Of a DNA stretch of 64,000 nt, positions 34,710 through 45,850 are shown piece by piece. The position numbers and the translations under genes are program-made. Source of the stretch: Raphanus sativus (lineage: Eukaryota; Streptophyta; Magnoliopsida; Brassicales; Brassicaceae); contig NC_079516.1 in assembly GCF_000801105.2 (NCBI RefSeq), forward strand, positions 24,775,043 through 24,839,042, written 5' to 3'. The notes beneath the pieces are model-generated. The model made no database searches and was not told where the DNA came from. It was given only the letters and a program-made list of their open reading frames with translations. The first letter of the stretch is position 1. The number at the start of each line of letters is the position of its first letter.

Positions 34710-36192
34710 TCTATATATATAAAAGAGAGTTGAATCTCTCCTGCTGACACATCAGCGTCCACGTCATAAATTAGAAGTCTCACGAGTTGACACATCAGAT
34801 ACGCACCGTATCACTTAAACTTTGTTCTCTCGAAATGGGCTTTGCAGTGGGCTTCGTCCAGCGCAAATAAAATGCTTTTCGGCACTAGGCCCATCGACAC
34901 TGTTCTACGGAATCACTAAACAGATGTTCTCCTTCGTGTTCTTCGTCTGTTTTCATTTGGCGCTGAGACTTTCTAGATTCTGTAACGGTGTTTGTGGTTT
35001 AATCTTAAATCGTCTTTATTCTCCATCCCACTACGAATCAACCTATTGCGCTCTTCGTCTGCTAGATCCTTATATATATAAATCTTCGATGCGCCGTTTC
35101 CGGCAAAATCTATAATCTTCCGGAGATCGCGATCTCTTCATCTCTCTGAAAAAGGCAGCGTCTTGTGGGGTTAGCAAGCTATTCATCGGCGAGCAGGTGA
35201 GGCCAGCGACCATTGGCATTACTCGGAGCAACCACAACTTCAAGCTTTCTGACTATACAATGTCCATACGCTTATGGGTATTCTCAAACCTTGGATATAT
35301 TATCAAATATATAAGATACTCCAATTTTTCTTTTTCTTTTCCAGCTTTAAAATACTCCAAATTTTGTGAGGCTCATAATCCGTTTGTGGAATATAATTAT
35401 TTATTTTATGGTTATAGTTTAACTTGCAAATGTATGATTATAAATACAAACAAAAGTAATTTAAAAATATATATTATATTTTAACTATGTTTTCGCAAAT
35501 GAAATTTCTATAAGTTCTATATGTATTAATGCTTTTAAAAATATTAATAAACTTTAATATAAATATAAATCACTGTTATAGAATAACTTACAAAATCCAA
35601 TCAAATGACATAGAAGATTAATCTTATTTCTTCTAAGAATAGGAATAGATGAAGAAGAATAAAAAAACTTATATGATGTATAAATCTTTATAATTACACA
35701 TTGTGAATGATATAGATGATATAAAAGGGAAAAACATTGACAATACAAGTTAGATCAAATATAAATAAACAAATAAAACATATTTGGATATTCTCATTTC
35801 TAAAATAAAACTATACTGTATAGGAAAATTGGTCAATTGTAATAAAATTATGTTTTCATCAAACTAAAAACCCACAACAAAAAATATAAATAATAATTAT
35901 AATAGTATGGTCTCACAACATATACATCAAATAAAAATTAGAACACATCACATTAAAATAAGTATATATTAAATGTTAAACAAAATAAAAATAGACATTT
36001 TAAACTAAATATTTATAGTATACATATATAGATATAATTATGTTTAAATATTTTAAAAATATATAACTGGTCCGGATCCGGATATACATGCCTAAAATTT
36101 CAGTATCCAGATCTTAATGTTTTTAATTTGTATATTAGCCGTTGAAATTATTTTATAGTTCACATCCCGCCCGTAGGGCGGGCCGACCCTAG
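34710..36192 (+). mobile_element. Non-autonomous Helitron carrying promoter-like DNA
   Basis: The 5' end TCTATATATATAAAAGAGAG follows host A; the 3' end is a perfect hairpin CCCGCCCGTAGGGCGGG then CCGACCCTAG, followed by host T (36193). Length 1483 bp. No helicase. The segment 34830-35260 is less AT-rich and contains TGGGCT/GGCCCA site II-type motifs and a TATA-like stretch, suggesting capture of a host promoter and first exon. Confidence 0.9.
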
Positions 36193-39100
36193 TGATTAAA
36201 TAAAAGAGAGTTAAAGGAAAAAGATGAAATAATATACTACGAATTACAAATACTTTGAAACACTCTTGAACTTATTTTTGGAGATGTTTTGCTAGCTTTC
36301 AATATGAAAAACTATCGATAAATAGTGAGGTGAGACATGTGTTTAAAGCAATAAAGAAGATCTACTTTCCGTAACAGCTGATGCGCATGCACATCTTGAC
36401 AAATATTACGCGAAAATCTCAGAAGGTTGGTGTTACAAAAATTTCTCCCCAAGATCCTCTCTTCTCGTTTAAAAAATATGTTGGGCGAACATATATATTT
36501 GTGTGTCATTTGCAGACGACTACAAGTCATTTAGAAAAAAAATTGCATAGAAATATAATATGATATGTATATTTGATGTTATTCCACTTGTAACATTCGA
36601 ATCATCACCAACACATATTGTTTTATTAACTCCATCATTTTTCCTCCTACTCCTTCTTTGTGACCATCAATTACTATAAAAAATCAAATAAGTGAACAAT
36701 TTTTTTATGTGTAATATTCTATTATAGACTTAAAAAAATAGAAATATAATAAAATGTGTATTATGTTTTTTATCCTAGTTATAAGATCAAAATCACCACT
36801 ACCACATATTGTTATATTGCTGCCATCATTTTTCCTCCACCACCATCGACACATGTTGTCTCCTCACCTTCCATCATCTCTTCTTTTCCTCTACCTCCCA
36901 TGGTAATTTCTGGACCTCCTCCCACCGTTTCTTCTCCACTTTCTTTTCCTCCGTCACCATCAGTTACTAAAAAGATAAAATCAGATTAACAGTTTATTTT
37001 TGTGTGTTCTATGCAATTAGATTTGATTCTTGTTTGGAAATGTGATAGGTGATTTGTATCTGAGATTGGGTAGGGCGTAGTGTTAAAGCAGTAAAACATA
37101 AATGAAAAACTATCAATCGAGGACTTTTATGGATATTTTAATATTTTAATATCTTATATCAATATATATATATACTTATGATTTCATAAATGTACAATGA
37201 TTTTTCATAATTAAAGTGGATAATGCTACATTGTTAATTAAGCATATGACAACAATTGAAGTGGATAATGCTACATTGTTAACTAAGAAAATGACAAGCA
37301 GAATCTTGTTACATGCGGTTAGTGACATTTTATTCATTTCTACTAAATATAGACAAAATAGTAATTTGTGGTTATCTTTTTCACAGTAATTTGTGGTTAT
37401 CTTTTTCACATGCCTTTTTGTGGCTGCCATTGCTTTCTCTCAAACTTTCGGCGGTTTCATCACGTAATCAACTATATTTAGCATCAACATTGTAGAAAAT
37501 ATATTAAACATGTGTTTTCAATCAAAAATAAACATTTTCATATTTTGACTCAATCTGGATAAACCAATGAGTTATGCGGTTTTGTTAACTATACTCTCAC
37601 ATTTTTTATTCTACCCCTAATACGGTTTTTAAACAGCACACCAATTTAACTGAATTGATCTGATTTGTCATGTTCCCCTCTCGCCTATTGATTTTGATTT
37701 TGCAAAATCTGTTGCGTTTCCATGTTTTCAAACATGAATTTTAAAATAAAAAAATTATAATAAACTGTCTTGATAAATTTTAAATATTACGGTGGTTCTT
37801 TCCACAGCTAAATAATTTTACTTGATAAAATTTCAAATATTACGGTGGTTCTTGTCACTGCTGGTCCTTGGATATGGGGGTTGATGCTTCGTGTGGTCCT
37901 GTTGCAGTGGTTTTGAAATCGCACGTGTAAGGCGGTGGGATATATGCTGTGGTGGAAACTCGCCGGATGTCACTTTTGGGTCGTCGATGTTTGGAGACAG
38001 TGGATTTGCTTCACTTCGGAGTTTTCCTAATGTCTTCTCTTCCTTTGTTGGTATTCAATTCTTCAAACTCCATTTTCACTAACATGGAGTAAGTTCAATC
38101 CCTTTTCTTCTACCGTAGTAGATTTCATCAGTTTTTTTTTTCAAATCTAGTAATGGTGGTTTGTTGGCGACTTTCTGTGCCTGACGTAACAATTATTTTC
38201 ACGCGGTGGTCCATTTTTTCTGTTAGGGGCTGAGAAGATGATTTGTATATGGGTGGTGCTATCCTTTCTAGAGCTTTTTATAGTGAAGATTTCTCTCCGA
38301 ATATGGTGGTGGTTAAGGTTTTGTCTTTATGTCAGGCTTTTCTTACTTTTAGGCCTCTTTTGTGTGTTGGATTTGGTTTGGATCAGTAAAATTTTTGTTT
38401 TGGTTGTTCGGCTGTAGGTACGAGCCTGATTCTACACCTTTATAAGATGATTATAAAATCTGAAAACACAAAAATTAATTAATAACAAAATATTTTTTTT
38501 TAATATTACTTAATAAATATTTTATATTATTGATCAAAAGTCACTTAATTGTTGTTTATTACACACATGTATATATCTATAAACATAAATATTTAAACTT
38601 GGGAAAGAAGCCACAAATTGTTATGTTTTAGATAGAAAATTCATTTAGTTTTGGAATTGTTTTTTATTAGTAAAGACTATTGTAGATCAAAGTTTAAAGT
38701 TGAAAGCAAAAAAAAAAAGAGTGTTTTAAAAATATTGTGAGCAAGAGCAAATGTAAGGGTTTCTCTATTTTCGGTAACAAAAAAACACACACCAACTTTC
38801 TTAAAGATTCTCTAGAGTTGTCAAAACCAAATGAAAAGAACGACCATAATCAAAATTGAGATCATCCAACGAAAAGTAAAAATAGTGCATGACGTTATGT
38901 GGAATTAAATCAAAATCCTCAACTCCTAGTATCACGGCGCCAAAATGAGGAAAATAAGACCAAAGCAACTAGCTAACTAACCAAACTGTTATTAAGACAG
39001 AGACTGAGAGAGAAGAGGCATGCTTGTCGGGATGAAGACAGAGCAAATCTCCTTTCTTTTTCTTACCAAAATTCTCTATCTCTCTATTTTTCTCTCTCCC

Positions 39101-39354
39101 CCCCCCCCCTCCCTAATCTCTTCCTTTAAGGCAATGTCTTGCTAATTTTGTATTAAATCTCTCAAGTTTAACATTATCTTGTTTGTTGTTAGTTGTTAGT
39201 TATCCAACGAACACAATAAGACAAAAAAAACCATGTCCAAATTTTGTCAATGTTTTGTTTTTTTGTTGTTTTTAGACAATTTGAGTGATTAAGGGAGAGA
39301 AAGCAGATAATTTTTATTTCTGAGGTTTCATCATTTTCTTCTTCTTCTTCTCTG
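36193..39354. other. Long non-coding stretch before PERK4
   Basis: AT-rich repeats. A proline-rich open frame (36756-36989) repeats words found just upstream and has no supporting structure. Near 37200-37310, TGGATAATGCTACATTGTTAA occurs twice with about 60 bp spacing. A GT-rich patch at 37780-38420 (ATATTACGGTGGTTCTT twice) may be a decayed LINE leader. From about 39060 a CT-rich tract with a C run precedes PERK4 and may lie in its leader. The Arabidopsis neighbour AT2G18480 (sugar transporter) is not present. Confidence 0.5.
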
Positions 39355-41846
39355 ATGGCTTCTTCCCCTGAATCATCTCCTCCGCCAAATTCAAGCTCTT
39401 CTCCATCTCCACCGTCGGATTCCAATTCAACCTCCTCGACTCCACCGTCTCCTCCTTCTCCTACTCAAGGAGACTCATCATCTCCACCTCCTGATTCCAC
39501 CTCTCCACCAGCTCCACAAGCTCCTTCTCCTCACAGTTCTAGCAATAACTCTCCTCCTTCTCCTGCATCACAAGGCGGTGGAGGAAATGGCGGAAATGGC
39601 GGCGGCAATGAGTCTCCACCGTCACGTGGCTCCCCTCCTTCTAGGAGTGGAGATAATAGTGGCAGCAGATCCTCACCGTCTGGAAACAATGGGGGATCTC
39701 GCTCGGATAATTCTCCTTCTAGCGGGGGTGGTGGAGATAGTGGTGGAGGAGGAGGAAATAATACGAATACGGCGATCATAATAGGTGTACTAGTTGGAGC
39801 TGGACTACTGATGATCGTGCTAATTATTGTGTGTCTTAGACGCAAAAAGAAGAGAAAAGATTCCTTCGACGCTGAATATATGAAAGGTAAACCATTTATA
39901 TATATATACACATTTGTTATTGTATCAAAAGTTTTTACAACTTTCATATTGTCTCAGGAAATCAATATCAATACTATGGAAACAACACCAACAACAATTC
40001 TTCACAGAACTACCCAAATTGGCATCTAAATTCACAAGGCCAAAACCAACAACCTCCAAATAGTTGGAGAGGCGGTGGACCATCACCGCCTCCTCCTCAG
40101 CAGATGCCTACAAGTGGAGATGCTTCCTCCTTGTACTCGGGACCAGCACGCCCTGTTTTACCTCCTCCTCCGCCTACTCTAGCCCTTGGATTTAACAAAA
40201 GCACTTTTACTTACCAAGAGCTCGCGGCCGCAACAGGAGGGTTTGCCGATTCTAACCTTTTGGGACAGGGAGGTTTCGGGTATGTCCATAAAGGGGTGTT
40301 ACCTAGCGGTAAAGAAGTCGCAGTTAAGAGCTTAAAATCGGGTAGCGGACAAGGAGAAAGAGAGTTTCAAGCTGAGGTTGATATCATTAGCCGTGTGCAT
40401 CATAGATATCTTGTTTCTTTGGTTGGATATTGCATAGCTGATGCACAGAGAATGCTAGTTTATGAATTTGTTCCTAATAATACTTTGGAGTATCATCTTC
40501 ATGGTAAGACAGTTTAGTTTATAACACAATGTTTTTTTCTAGTGTCTATATATCCAAGAAAGTTGTAAATTTTGTTGTTGTTATTGCAGGAAAGAATCTT
40601 CCAGTAATGGATTTCTCCACCAGGATGCGGATCGCCTTAGGTTCTGGGAAAGGACTCGCTTACCTTCATGAAGACTGTAAGTTTCAACATTTCACCAAAT
40701 TTTATTTCTTAACCAATGTTACAAAACAGAGAAAGCTCTGTCTCTAACTAGTAATTTCTTTATGGCTAATAAATTGTCGCAGGTCATCCTCGGATCATTC
40801 ACCGTGACATCAAGTCAGCAAACATTCTCTTGGACTTCAACTTTGATGCAATGGTGATAAATTAGTGGCTGCATTCCTCTTTGGTTTATGTTGATACAAC
40901 ATTGCTAACACTGATAGCATTTGTCTTTTTAGGTGGCTGATTTTGGATTGGCTAAGTTAACTTCTGATAACTATACTCATGTCTCTACTCGTGTGATGGG
41001 AACTTTCGGGTAAGTTTTCTTTTACTAGATAAAATCTTACTCGTCACTTAAGAAACATAACCATTATAGTGTGACCAAGTTGATTCTTTACACAAACATG
41101 TGTAGATATCTAGCACCAGAGTATGCATCAAGTGGCAAATTAACAGAGAAATCAGATGTTTTCTCATACGGTGTTATGTTATTGGAACTAATCACTGGGA
41201 AACGACCGGTTGATAGTACCAGCACCATGGATGACACTTTAGTCGATTGGGTATTATATATCTTTATATTTCCACGGTCTTTTTACTAACAAATAGTTGT
41301 GTATATTTTTTGCCTTTTTTATTTTTGTTGCTAATGATTGCATTTAATTAAAATATAGGCTCGTCCTATAATGGCTCGTGCACTAGAAGATGGAAACTTT
41401 AATGAGCTTGCAGATGCAAGGCTTGAAGGAAACTACAACCCTCAAGAAATGGCTCGAATGGTTACTTGTGCTGCTGCTAGTATTCGCCATTCTGGACGTA
41501 AACGTCCAAAGATGAGCCAGGTGAATCAAAATAGCAACCCAACAAATCAATTTTTTGTATAGTAACATGTTTGTGTAATGTTTTGTTTATGTTTATTAAG
41601 ATTGTAAGAGCATTGGAAGGAGAAATGTCACTGGATGCTCTAAACGAAGGTGTGAAGCCTGGAAATAGCAACGTTTACGGGACATCTGGAACAAGCTCGG
41701 ATTATAGTCAGACATCTTACAATGCAGACATGAAGAAATTCAGACATATAGCTTTGTCGAGCCAAGAGTTCCAAAGCAGTGAAGGTGGTGAAGGATCATC
41801 TAGCACTGATTCCCGAGAGACTAAAAGTCCTGCTGCTCCTAAATGA
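39355..41846 (+). CDS. PERK4: Proline-rich extensin-like receptor kinase PERK4
   Basis: Eight exons: 39355-39886, 39958-40503, 40590-40676, 40783-40853, 40933-41009, 41106-41250, 41359-41520 and 41601-41846. All introns are GT-AG and the 1866-nt frame is intact (621 aa). Residues 1-137 form a Pro/Ser/Gly-rich outer domain without a classical signal peptide, as usual for PERKs. A membrane helix ([19 protein letters not shown]) lies at about 140-161, followed by a basic stop (RRKKKRKD). The kinase has the glycine loop [12 protein letters not shown], catalytic lysine in [21 protein letters not shown] and LAPEYAS, so it should be active. The sequence closely follows what I recall of Arabidopsis PERK4 (AT2G18470), a plasma-membrane kinase linked to abscisic acid, calcium and root growth. 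The start MASSPES matches that protein. Confidence 0.96.
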
Positions 41847-42384
41847 TATCTCTTTTGTAACAACCAGAGATGAATCGACATTTCATGGTAAGATTAATGA
41901 AAGAAAGGATTCTTGAGGGATTTTAAGGTTTAAAGAATAAAGCCATGTAAGCTAAAAAAGCAATGTCATTGTTACGTTCAGATTTTTCTGCATGTGTAAG
42001 CAAACCCATGAGACACTTATGAAATTAGATTGGACACTGATATTTCTACAACTTAGTTCTAAACTCTCAATCACTCCAATGATTTCATGAGTCATGTGTT
42101 TCTTCATATTAACAACACCTTATTTTATCTCAGCTAAATATTTCTCTATAGTAGTCTGTTTATAAAATATTTGGATTCATTGATGTTTTTTTCTCTGCCA
42201 AGAAAATAATTTTGGTGCTTCTGAGTGTTATCTCCATAATACAAAAAAAATATTTTTAGACAAAAGAGTTTTTATTATATTTTCGACACATGTCTTAATC
42301 TTTAAAATTTATTGACATATATTACATTCATGTTAACTAAAAACTTCGAAAAACCAAGTTTAATATAATAATCTTTTTTTGTTT

Positions 42385-42432
42385 AAATGTTATTTATATA
42401 ACTTTTTTGATCAAAAATGTTATTTATATAAC
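42385..42432. mobile_element. Micro-insertion: 12-bp tail between 18-bp direct repeats
   Basis: AAATGTTATTTATATAAC occurs at 42385-42402 and 42415-42432, separated only by TTTTTTGATCAA. Confidence 0.65.
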
Positions 42433-42618
42433 ATTATTTTAAAATTTATATACTAACAATAATTATTGTACCAGGTTTGATCCGATCAAACTATATTGAA
42501 CATACTGTATATAAGATGCTTTTATTTAAAGATTATTTATATAACATTATTTTAAAATTTATATACTAACAAAAATTATTGTACCAGGTTTGATCCGATC
42601 AAATCATATTGAACCATT
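42428..42618. repeat. Tandem duplication, 113-bp period
   Basis: The segment starting ATAACATTATTTTAAAATTT and running through GTACCAGGTTTGATCCGATC recurs 113 bp later, at 42541-42618, with a few differences. Confidence 0.8.
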
Positions 42619-42684
42619 GAACTGTGACCCAAAATTTTCCGGTTCCATCCAATTTTAAAAACACGGAATAAGTATTATTGCCGT

Positions 42685-42900
42685 TGAAGCCCACGGCCCA
42701 CAATAATCCAAATTAAAAAGACGCGTCAAAACAACGCATTGTAGCCGTCCAATACTAAACCGCCTCGCTTTAATAATGACCCGAAAGGCACGCAACGTTC
42801 CACGAGGCCGCTTTAAAACCGTTGATATGTTATCTAATAATTTAATCACAACCGTCCATCATTCCAACCCTTTTAATATAAATAGGAAAGGGTTGAAACC
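42685..42900 (+). promoter_or_regulatory. Promoter of the GUT15-like RNA
   Basis: ACGGCCCACAA (site II-type GGCCCA) near 42691, a TATA-like TTTTAATATAAATAG at 42871-42885, and AAACCTAGGGTT (telo-box-like) at 42897-42908. This trio is common in promoters of translation-related and small-RNA host genes. Confidence 0.6.
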
Positions 42901-42904
42901 TAGG

Positions 42905-44620
42905 GTTATCACAATAGCCGCCTCCTCTCTTGCGCTCATCTAGACTTTTTTGTCATCGATTCCTCCAGATCTCGCTTCTATGGCGAATGAATCTTTTCAT
43001 TATAGCTTCTGTGTAATAGAGAGCCTTATGTTCTACACATCGGTGTTGATTTTTCAGCGATTTAACCGTTTTGAGGTATCGCATCGGCAGATCTGACGCA
43101 GATCTCATGAAAGCTATGCTTCCTCTACAGGTGAATCTTCTCTCATGTGACCTTATGTTTTTATTTTGTTTGTTTCCTCGAATTTAGTTTCTGATCACGT
43201 TTCTTTATTCTGGAGAATCAGATCTGCGGCTGGAATCTTTTCGTGAAGGTTTCTAAGATGTGAATCGGTTGCGTTAAAGCGCTTTTGAGGCTGAAACGGA
43301 GTCATGACGGACGCGAAGGGTTGTTCATGTGTGGGTTAAGTTAAAAAAAAATTAGGATGTAGAAGATGTTGAATTGCATCTTTTGTCATCCGACCTTTGC
43401 CATGTCAGGTGCGCTTGCATGGCAGGTCAAAAACTGATCCTTAATAAAAAAAAAGTTTTGTGGTTGGGAGAGGAGTTCGCACGGGTGATTTTTTTTATCC
43501 CGGGTTCTCCTCTCCTTGTGTGCGTGTCTTGCTCTCTGCTTTCTCACCCTCTATTTATTTATTATGCACCGAAACACAAAGAGACCATCATGAAACACCA
43601 AGTAGTTGAAAGCTAGCTTATCAACCTGGAGCTGTGGCCCTCATATCTCTTCATGAACCCAAGTTGGCACCCGTAAGTATACTGATTTACATTTTTTAAT
43701 TTCTGTCAATTATATCGCAAACCACACAACCATACCAGAAATATAACCTGATACTTTCAGTGCAAGAATACTACAACAGCCGTGATTTGTCGTTCTTATT
43801 GTATCTCAAATCCATTTTTTTAGAAGTGCTTTTTTATGAGACGCTTGGAAAGTCATTGAAACCTACAATCCAAATTATTAGATTGTGTAAATTTACCTTA
43901 ATTTTATTTCAGAACATTACCTCAATTTTCTACTGTACACGTTATATCAACGTTATATCTTGTTGGAGATGTTTGATTCTTGAATTGTTTAATTTTGTTT
44001 GCACCATAATTCAGAATTTGTGTGTTTAGGAAGTTCGGAGCCAGTGATATATGCAGGTTGTTGTGGGCGAGTAAAACTTTTGATGTTCCTCGATCTCATA
44101 AACGGTTTATTGAAAACAGAGGTATTATCAAGCAAATGTATGCCATTGTTGTAATTCTTAAATTTTGTAATCTATATCTATTTATTTAATTTTGAAAGAA
44201 TGTTTATGATGTTAACTTTAGTCCATTATTGGGTATGTTATTAGACAATCTTCTGTAACAGTTCGTATTATGTCCTGGCAATACAGTTGAAGTTTCTGTC
44301 CCAATGATTAATTGCAGCATTGTGTATACAATTTTATTTTTGAGGTTGCTAATTTGTTTATTACAGATTGTAGTGAATGTTCCTCTCTTCAAGTAAAGTC
44401 GCTTATTTTGTAGGGAAGTTGCTACTAAATATTAAGATTGATACTCTCTTTGGCTCATTTTGAAAATGGATCTTGTGATATAAATCTGTAAGCTCAAAAT
44501 GGTAGAGCGCTCTTCTTCTTTTGAAGTTGAGAGGTTGGTGGTTCGACTCCATCCAGATTTGCGTTATTGCTTGTTACTTTTAAATTGTTTGCCGTGAAAG
44601 TAATGAACTCGATTAAAATC
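42905..44620 (+). ncRNA. GUT15: GUT15-like long noncoding RNA
   Basis: Between PERK4 and ELP5, where Arabidopsis has AT2G18440 (GUT15, related to cucumber CR20), there is a clear promoter but no frame longer than about 90 codons. Possible splice sites include donors at 43131 (CTACAG|GTGAATC) and 43679 (CACCC|GTAAGT region) and an acceptor at 43759 (CTTTCAG). A tRNA-like fold lies near the 3' part (44482-44561). GUT15/CR20 RNAs are reported to be unstable and noncoding. The identity rests on position and lack of coding sequence; the 3' end is not defined. Confidence 0.55.
44482..44561 (+). ncRNA. tRNA-like structure within the GUT15-like RNA
   Basis: Acceptor stem AAATCTG (44482-44488) pairs perfectly with CAGATTT (44554-44560). 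D arm GCTC/GAGC (44492-44495 and 44505-44508) has a TGG in the loop. Anticodon-type stem CTCTT/GAGAG (44510-44514 and 44529-44533) encloses a 14-nt loop, twice the normal size. T arm GGTGG/CCATC (44537-44541 and 44549-44553) has a 7-nt loop TTCGACT and abuts the acceptor strand as in real tRNAs. GGTTCGACTCC matches the pol III B box. One extra base before the D arm and the oversized anticodon loop argue against a decoding tRNA. Confidence 0.7.
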
Positions 44621-44939
44621 GAATATGCATCTCACTTTTGACCATTCACTTTGTTACAGCGCTGCTTTTCTGAACAGCTTGCCTAGCGCTTCAATTTATC
44701 TCTCGCTATGATGGAGAGAAACCCGATGGAGCATTAGGACGTTGTGTTTTTGTGTTTTTTTCTCTACCGTTCTGCTGCAAACAATTCACTGTCTATGGTT
44801 CTGCTTAATGTGATTCTAATAGATAAAATTTCTCTTCTACTCTAACCACATGGTGCCAACTATTTGATGCCCACAAATTGACCATAGAGATGCGTCCCAT
44901 TCTGTTCTTAGAAACTCGAAACAGCTATATATATATGTA

Positions 44940-45431
44940 GAGAGAGAGAAACCATGCAGACCATATCATATGCTCATTCAACTCTTACATCAGAAAGGAA
45001 GAAAACTTGTAGCAGTCTTGTTAACTTTTTGTCCTCTTGATGAACACTCAATCTCCGTTATCTATATTATTCACTACATGGATGCAAACAGAGTCGGTAC
45101 AATCTCTGCAGAAGAGCTTAAGAAGAGTTTCAACTTGGATGAGCAACTTTCTAATGAAGAAAGCTGAAGCGGTTAAACCGTCTGAGATGGAGATGGGATG
45201 TTAGATTTTGAGGAGTTTGCTCAGTTAATCAAAGGGAATGATGATGAGTTTAGAATGTATATAGCTGAAGGAGAAGACTGCATTACTCCAAGAAGCTTGA
45301 ATATGATGCTGATGAAGCTTGGTGAGTCAAGAACAACTGATGATTGCATCGTCATGATCAAAGCTTTTGATCTTAACGCCGATGGAGTTTTAAGCTTTGA
45401 TGTGTTCGCTCACATGATGATGGTGCGTTAG
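44940..45431 (+). pseudogene. CML38/CML39-like calmodulin-like gene, broken
   Basis: EF-hand protein text is readable in two frames. First, YMDANRVGTISAEELKKSF and NLDEQLSNEES end at a stop near 45165. After an out-of-frame stretch comes MLDFEEFAQLIKGNDDEF, then MYIAEGEDCITPRSLNMML, then KLGESRTTDDC and AFDLNADGVLSFD. This is the order of CML38/39 (AT1G76650/AT1G76640), calcium sensors that are intronless. The linker between EF-hands 2 and 3 is deleted, and the N-terminus is disrupted by stops near 45040. In Arabidopsis these genes are on chromosome 1, so this copy has moved here and died. Confidence 0.8.
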
Positions 45432-45850
45432 AGAATCAGCCATCCACTGTTGTGGTAGTTTTATTTGTGTAGATATATATGGCTTTGTTTGTGTAAACTT
45501 TCTTCTCAATCAATATAAATCATCTTAGTCGAAAAAAAACTTTTTATAATTGTGAACTCGACAAATTTTTGAAATTAGATTCACTTCTCAAACTGAATTA
45601 TGAAACCCTTACCATTGCAACTGAACTTATGTACAGGATGATTTCTATTAAATTCAGATGCATCTAAACTAAATTTGTGTTGATAATGCAACAATAACAC
45701 AATGAAAAATCCTTGAGTTGTTACAAATCTTCTATCTAGTGTACATAGTTTGATAAATCTAACAATTAAGATCCCAACGATTATAATCCAAAGTGGCTTG
45801 CCAAAACCAAAACTGTAGTGTAGCACACACACTCACTCTCTGGTTCTTAC
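45432..45850. other. Spacer between the CML-like pseudogene and ELP5
   Basis: AT-rich. Probably contains the 3' UTR of ELP5 (minus strand) to the right. No other feature recognised. Confidence 0.4.

Larger units (their letters stand above)
41847..42684. other. Intergenic spacer between PERK4 and the GUT15-like locus
   Basis: PERK4's 3' UTR probably occupies the first 100-200 bases. The rest is AT-rich with a micro-insertion and a tandem duplication. Arabidopsis genes I would expect here (AT2G18450 to AT2G18465) are absent. Confidence 0.55.

Noticed and set aside
36756..36989. Proline-rich 77-codon open frame
   Set aside because: Repeats words present just upstream, lacks extensin SPPPP motifs, signal peptide or neighbours; likely low-complexity repeat DNA.
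39531..39947. 138-codon minus-strand open frame across PERK4 exon 1
   Set aside because: Proline-rich antisense reading of the Pro/Ser/Gly-rich PERK4 outer domain; no independent support.
44482..44561. A functional decoding tRNA gene
   Set aside because: The anticodon loop is 14 nt, there is an extra base before the D arm, and no T-run terminator follows directly; called tRNA-like instead.
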